Shown here: one piece after another, positions 39,055 to 41,857 of the stretch | Layout of the letters: the number at the start of each line of letters is the position of its first letter | How positions within the stretch are numbered: position 1 is the first letter of the stretch | NCBI GenBank assembly: GCA_964547295.1 | Contig: CAZJMH010000001.1 | Location: forward strand, 1 to 41,857 | Reading direction: 5' to 3' | Origin: CAYSLZ01 sp964547295 | GTDB taxonomy: Bacteria; Patescibacteriota; Microgenomatia; UBA12405; JAHJSD01 | DNA: 41,857 nucleotides | The notes under the pieces: generated by a model | Told to the model about the DNA's origin: nothing | The model's database searches: none | Seen by the model: only the letters and a program-made list of their open reading frames with translations | Made by a program: the position numbers and the translations under genes

Positions 39055-39442
39055 ATATACCTATGCGGTTGGCAGAAGAAAAAAAGCAACTGCAACTCTT
39101 CGTTTATTTAAAGGTAAGGGAAAAATTGAGGTTAATGGACAGCCGATTGCCGATTATTTTCCAGGCCAAATAAGTAAGCATTATTATAGCCAACCGTTTA
39201 AATTAACTGATACTCAAGGCAAATTTCACGCGACTATTTTAGTCCGCGGCAGTGGCAAGAAAAGTCAATTAGAAGCCATTGTTTTGGCATTTAGTCGAGC
39301 CTTGGAAAAAATTAATCGAGATAAATATCGGCCGGTATTAAAAGATGCCGGTCTACTTTCTGTTGATTCCCGGGTTAAAGAACGGAGTAAACCAGGTCAG
39401 GCTGGACGAGCCCGTGCCAAGAAACAATCCCCGAAACGGTAA
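39032..39442 (+). CDS. rpsI: 30S ribosomal protein S9
   Basis: uS9 reaches the P-site tRNA with its C-terminal tail. The 136-aa product has AVGRRKKATATLRLFKGKG and ends with DSRVKERSKPGQAGRARAKK. The ATG at 39032 is preferred over GTG 39017, because the GTGAGGAA around 39017-39024 is its Shine-Dalgarno sequence. The last residues SPKR keep the KR ending typical of S9. Confidence 0.96.
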   Translation: MATNSKNKYTYAVGRRKKATATLRLFKGKGKIEVNGQPIADYFPGQISKHYYSQPFKLTDTQGKFHATILVRGSGKKSQLEAIVLAFSRALEKINRDKYRPVLKDAGLLSVDSRVKERSKPGQAGRARAKKQSPKR

Positions 39443-39473
39443 AAAGTTTATTTATTTTCTTCAATAAATTTTT
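39442..39473. terminator. Possible bidirectional terminator after rpsI
   Basis: AAAAGTTTATT and AATAAATTTTT form an 11-bp AT-rich stem (one G-U) with a 10-nt loop, lying between the convergent rpsI and the Cys-rich gene, mostly within the last codons of the latter. It is weak in GC, so only a moderate terminator at best. Confidence 0.35.
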
Positions 39474-39642
39474 GAAAAGACCGGTCATAAGTCGATTCGG
39501 CCTCATCGCTGAAACAACAGGCCGGCAACTCCTGCCGCGATAAATGATATTCTATGCACTGACAACAAATCCCTTTCCGTGGACAGGATTCGTAAGTGCA
39601 GTTGCAGTTGGCTAAATTTGTTGGTTTGTTTGGACAATTCAT
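39448..39642 (-). CDS. Small Cys-rich protein, DUF6485-like
   Basis: A 64-aa protein with eight cysteines in its first 44 residues (MNCPNK, ANCNCTYESC, GICCQC, PACCF) followed by DEAESTYDRSFQKF. The CNCTY...C..KG.CC.C..YH pattern and the YDRSF ending recall the DUF6485 family of small cytosolic proteins, presumed metal binding; function unknown. It follows the ferritin-like gene with a 1-nt overlap (both minus strand), so the two form one operon. Confidence 0.75.
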   Translation of the reverse strand: MNCPNKPTNLANCNCTYESCPRKGICCQCIEYHLSRQELPACCFSDEAESTYDRSFQKFIEENK

Positions 39643-39896
39643 TAACCGGTTATTTCTTCAACTTCTTTTTTTCCTGATTCCATTTCTTCAACTTGTTCTG
39701 GATCCCGTTCTAAAAGTAAAGCTTGAAATTCACCGACGTGTTCTTTTTCTTCTTTGGCTACTTCCATAAAAACTTTCTTAATTTTCTCATCAGTAGCTAT
39801 TTCAGCTAATTGTTCATAAAGACTAATTGCATCTAATTCGGCCATCAAACCTAATCGTAAAACCTGTAGGTCATTTTTGGGAAAATTTGCGAGCAT
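39642..39896 (-). CDS. Encapsulin-type ferritin-like protein (EncFtn-like), stand-alone
   Basis: An 84-aa two-helix diiron protein: AELDAISLYEQL (E20, Y27) and KEEKEHVGEF (E50, H53), with the 30-residue Glu-to-Glu spacing and ExxH of encapsulated ferritins (E32, Y39, E62, H65 in Rhodospirillum rubrum). The sequence after the motif (ALLLERDPEQV) closely recalls the ferritin-like domain fused to the encapsulin shell protein of Pyrococcus furiosus. EncFtn dimers oxidise Fe(II) but need a shell for storage. No shell gene lies in the window and no clear C-terminal targeting peptide is visible. A near-perfect Shine-Dalgarno sequence (AAGGAGGTGA) precedes the ATG. Confidence 0.8.
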   Translation of the reverse strand: MLANFPKNDLQVLRLGLMAELDAISLYEQLAEIATDEKIKKVFMEVAKEEKEHVGEFQALLLERDPEQVEEMESGKKEVEEITG

Positions 39897-39898
39897 TA

Positions 39899-39928
39899 TT
39901 GGTCACCTCCTTCCTAATATATTATAAT
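39899..39928. promoter_or_regulatory. Divergent promoter, ferritin-like gene and nifS
   Basis: A self-complementary TATTATAATA-type core provides -10 boxes in both directions: TATAAT at 39923-39928 for nifS (7 nt before its ATG, with TTGGTC at 39899-39904 and an 18-nt spacer) and TATAAT at 39926-39921 for the ferritin-like gene, with AAGGAGGTGA at 39912-39903. The overlapping boxes suggest the two directions compete, linking iron storage with iron-sulfur synthesis. Confidence 0.6.
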
Positions 39929-39935
39929 ACCAAAG

Positions 39936-41093
39936 ATGACCAAGAAAAAAAATATCTATTTTGACTATGCCTCAACAACGCCTGTAGCTGAAGAGGTAAA
40001 GCGGGCAATGGAGCCATATTTAGACGAAAAATTTGGTAACAGCGCATCTTTACACTCTTTTGGCCGCCAGGCCAAACAGGCGTTGGAAGACAGCCGTAAA
40101 TTTATTGCCGGCCAATTAAACGGCGATAAAGAAAATCTTATTTTTACTAGTTCTGCCAGTGAAAGTAACAATTTAGCTCTTAAGGGCCTTGCCTGGGCCA
40201 GTAATCAAAAAAACCATATTTTAGTTTCATCAATTGAACATGACTGTCTTATAAATAGCAGTCAATGGTTAGCCAGCCAGGGTTATCAAATTGAACAAGT
40301 TCCGGTTGATGAGAATGGTTTAGTTGATCCTGACCAGGTTGAAAAGATGATTAGGCCGGATACTTTAGTTGTTTCAATTATGCACGCCAATAATGAAATC
40401 GGCACCATTCAGCCGATTGCAGAAATCGGGTCAATTTGTCGGCAGAAAGGGACCTTATTTCATACTGATGCGGCCCAGACTTTTGGCAAACTTATTCTTG
40501 ATGTCGAAAAAATGAATTTAGATATGGTCACTCTTTCTTCTCATAAAATGTATGGCCCTAAAGGAGTCGGTGGACTTTATATTCAGCCAGGAATAAATTT
40601 AGTTCCTTTAATTCATGGCGGCGGACACGAGAGAAATTTGCGCTCATCAACGGTTAATCTTGCCGGTATAGTTGGTTTCAGCCGGGCAGTGGAATTGATG
40701 ACCGAAAGAGAAGATGATTTAGAGAGAATTAAAAATCTTCGCGATAAATTAATTAAAGGTGTTTTAGAAAAAATTCCCTACTGTCGATTAAACGGTCATC
40801 CTAAACAACGTTTATATAATAACGCTAATTTTAGTTTTTCTTATGTTGAAGGTGAATCAATTATTTTAAAACTAGACCAAAAAGGAATTGCTGCTTCCAC
40901 AGGATCGGCTTGTTCAGCCCCTGACTTAAAACCAAGTCATGTTTTACTCGCTCTTGATTTAAAGCCGGAATTAGCCCATGGGTCTTTACGTTTGACGCTA
41001 GGCCGCTATAATAGAAAGTCAGATGTTGATTACTTATTAGATGTTTTACCGGAGATTATTAAGGATTTAAGAAAAATTTCTCCATTTAAATAA
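39936..41093 (+). CDS. nifS: Cysteine desulfurase (NifS/IscS)
   Basis: A PLP enzyme that takes sulfur from cysteine for Fe-S cluster and thio-cofactor synthesis. The 385-aa protein has HTDAAQTFGK, the PLP-binding K204 in SSHKMYGPKG, RSSTVNLAGIVGF and the active C326 in STGSACSAPDLKPSH. The loop length matches group I (NifS/IscS). It is the first gene of an operon with the scaffold and thioredoxin genes; the next start overlaps its stop by 1 nt (TAATG). The message is predicted to be leaderless. Confidence 0.96.
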   Translation: MTKKKNIYFDYASTTPVAEEVKRAMEPYLDEKFGNSASLHSFGRQAKQALEDSRKFIAGQLNGDKENLIFTSSASESNNLALKGLAWASNQKNHILVSSIEHDCLINSSQWLASQGYQIEQVPVDENGLVDPDQVEKMIRPDTLVVSIMHANNEIGTIQPIAEIGSICRQKGTLFHTDAAQTFGKLILDVEKMNLDMVTLSSHKMYGPKGVGGLYIQPGINLVPLIHGGGHERNLRSSTVNLAGIVGFSRAVELMTEREDDLERIKNLRDKLIKGVLEKIPYCRLNGHPKQRLYNNANFSFSYVEGESIILKLDQKGIAASTGSACSAPDLKPSHVLLALDLKPELAHGSLRLTLGRYNRKSDVDYLLDVLPEIIKDLRKISPFK

Positions 41094-41590
41094 TGTATAC
41101 CGATAAAGTTTTAGACCATTTCCAGAATCCTAAAAATTACGGTGAAATAAAAAGGCCGGATGGTATTGGTAAAGTTGGCAATATTATCTGCGGTGATGTG
41201 ATGTGGCTTTATATCAAAGTTGGTAAGAATAAAGCAGGCGAGGAAATTATTGACGATATTAAGTTTAAAACCTTTGGCTGTGCGGCGGCAATTGCTACCA
41301 GCAGTATGGTTACTGAGTTAGCTAAAGGAAAAACTTTAAAGGATGGCCTAAAAATTGATAAGCAAGAGATTATTTCCAGCTTAGGCGATTTGCCGCCAGT
41401 GAAAATTCACTGTTCTGTATTAGCATCAGACGCCTTAGTGGAAGCGATATATGATTATTTGTCAAAAAAAGATCGCCATATTCCGGAAAGTTTGCAACAT
41501 CGTCATCAGCGAATACAAAAAGAAAAAGATATTATTGAAGAAAAATACGGTCAGTGGCAGGAGGGAGGTGAATCTAATGGCCCCAATTAA
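41093..41590 (+). CDS. iscU: Fe-S cluster scaffold IscU/NifU-like
   Basis: Assembles Fe-S clusters with sulfur from the preceding desulfurase. The 165-aa protein has the three conserved cysteines C33 (NIICGDVM), C63 (FGCAAAIATSS) and C107 (IHCSVLA) with the Asp after the first. An extra C-terminal helix of about 35 charged residues (RIQKEKDIIEEKYGQWQEGG) is longer than in E. coli IscU. It overlaps trxA by 14 nt, and the trxA Shine-Dalgarno sequence lies in its end. Confidence 0.94.
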   Translation: MYTDKVLDHFQNPKNYGEIKRPDGIGKVGNIICGDVMWLYIKVGKNKAGEEIIDDIKFKTFGCAAAIATSSMVTELAKGKTLKDGLKIDKQEIISSLGDLPPVKIHCSVLASDALVEAIYDYLSKKDRHIPESLQHRHQRIQKEKDIIEEKYGQWQEGGESNGPN

Positions 41591-41857
41591 ATTAAATAGC
41601 AGTAATTTTAAAGATGAGGTTTTAAATTCAGAAAAGCCGGTTTTAGTAGATTTTTGGGCAGTTTGGTGTGGACCCTGCCGGGTAATGGACCCGATAATCA
41701 AAGAAGTAGCAGAGGAACTGGGGGAAAAAGTGAAAGTCGGCAAATTAAATGTTGATGAAAACCAACAATTAGCAAGTGAATACGAAGTGCAGGCTATTCC
41801 AACGGTAATAATTTTTAAAAACGGTCAGCCGGTAAAACGTTTAATCGGCATCCAGCC
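41577..41857 (+). CDS. trxA: Thioredoxin, 3' truncated by window edge
   Basis: Reduces disulfides in the cytosol. The visible 93 residues contain VDFWAVWCGPCRVMDP with the active-site CGPC, KLNVDENQQLA, and the cis-proline region QAIPTVIIFKNGQPV. The ATG at 41577 lies within the scaffold gene and has a good Shine-Dalgarno sequence (GGGAGGTGA). Co-transcription with nifS-iscU suggests it may serve the cluster-assembly pathway. Confidence 0.95.
   Translation, partial: MAPIKLNSSNFKDEVLNSEKPVLVDFWAVWCGPCRVMDPIIKEVAEELGEKVKVGKLNVDENQQLASEYEVQAIPTVIIFKNGQPVKRLIGIQ

Overview
The window looks like chromosomal DNA from a Candidate Phyla Radiation (Patescibacteria) bacterium, perhaps of the Microgenomates (OP11) side. 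Evidence: AT-rich DNA with dense, often overlapping genes; a complete S10-spc-alpha ribosomal superoperon in which rpmD (L30) is absent between rpsE and rplO, a loss known from CPR bacteria; a short alanyl-tRNA synthetase; zinc-ligand forms of S4, S14, L24 and L36; and a sortase, MltG and baseplate-J-like membrane protein set of the kind found in these genomes. TGA ends several overlapping genes, so the code is table 11 and not the UGA=Gly code of Gracilibacteria/SR1. The placement is inferred from gene content, not from a phylogeny.

Layout. 1-6450: a patchwork of short single genes on both strands (partial YgjP-type metallopeptidase, GNAT acetyltransferase, a 22-residue-repeat protein, RtcB RNA ligase, PD-(D/E)XK nuclease, a secreted phosphodiester-glycosidase-like protein, and a HEPN-like/CBS protein). 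6670-12629: alaS, then an envelope cluster (PilM-like/baseplate-J membrane protein, sortase, zinc ribbon, mltG). 12713-24692: rpoB-rpoC, rpsL-rpsG, fusA and tuf-rpsJ, each group except tuf-rpsJ preceded by a readable promoter. 24810-39442: the ribosomal superoperon from rplC to rpsI, with secY, adk, map, infA and rpoA inside. 39448-41857: a Cys-rich protein and an encapsulin-type ferritin-like protein on the minus strand, divergent from nifS-iscU-trxA.

Regulation. Many single genes have an extended -10 box (TGnTATAAT-like) ending only 5-10 nt before the start codon, which predicts leaderless transcripts. The transcription/translation operons instead have 25-75 nt leaders, and rpoB, fusA and rplC have hairpins with T-tracts just before the ATG that could act as attenuators.

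Most unusual. (1) Arrays of tandem 7-bp words at gene boundaries (eight loci) keep the 7-bp period but not the sequence; they supply start and stop codons and one sits inside map. (2) The translational GTPases are atypical: EF-G has Asn in place of Asp in both the P-loop and the NKxD motif, and EF-Tu has a rewritten switch I. (3) A 188-aa protein is almost entirely 22-residue repeats. (4) RpoB and S12 carry residues that in model bacteria accompany rifampicin and streptomycin resistance. (5) A free-standing ferritin-like protein matches the encapsulin cargo/fusion type.
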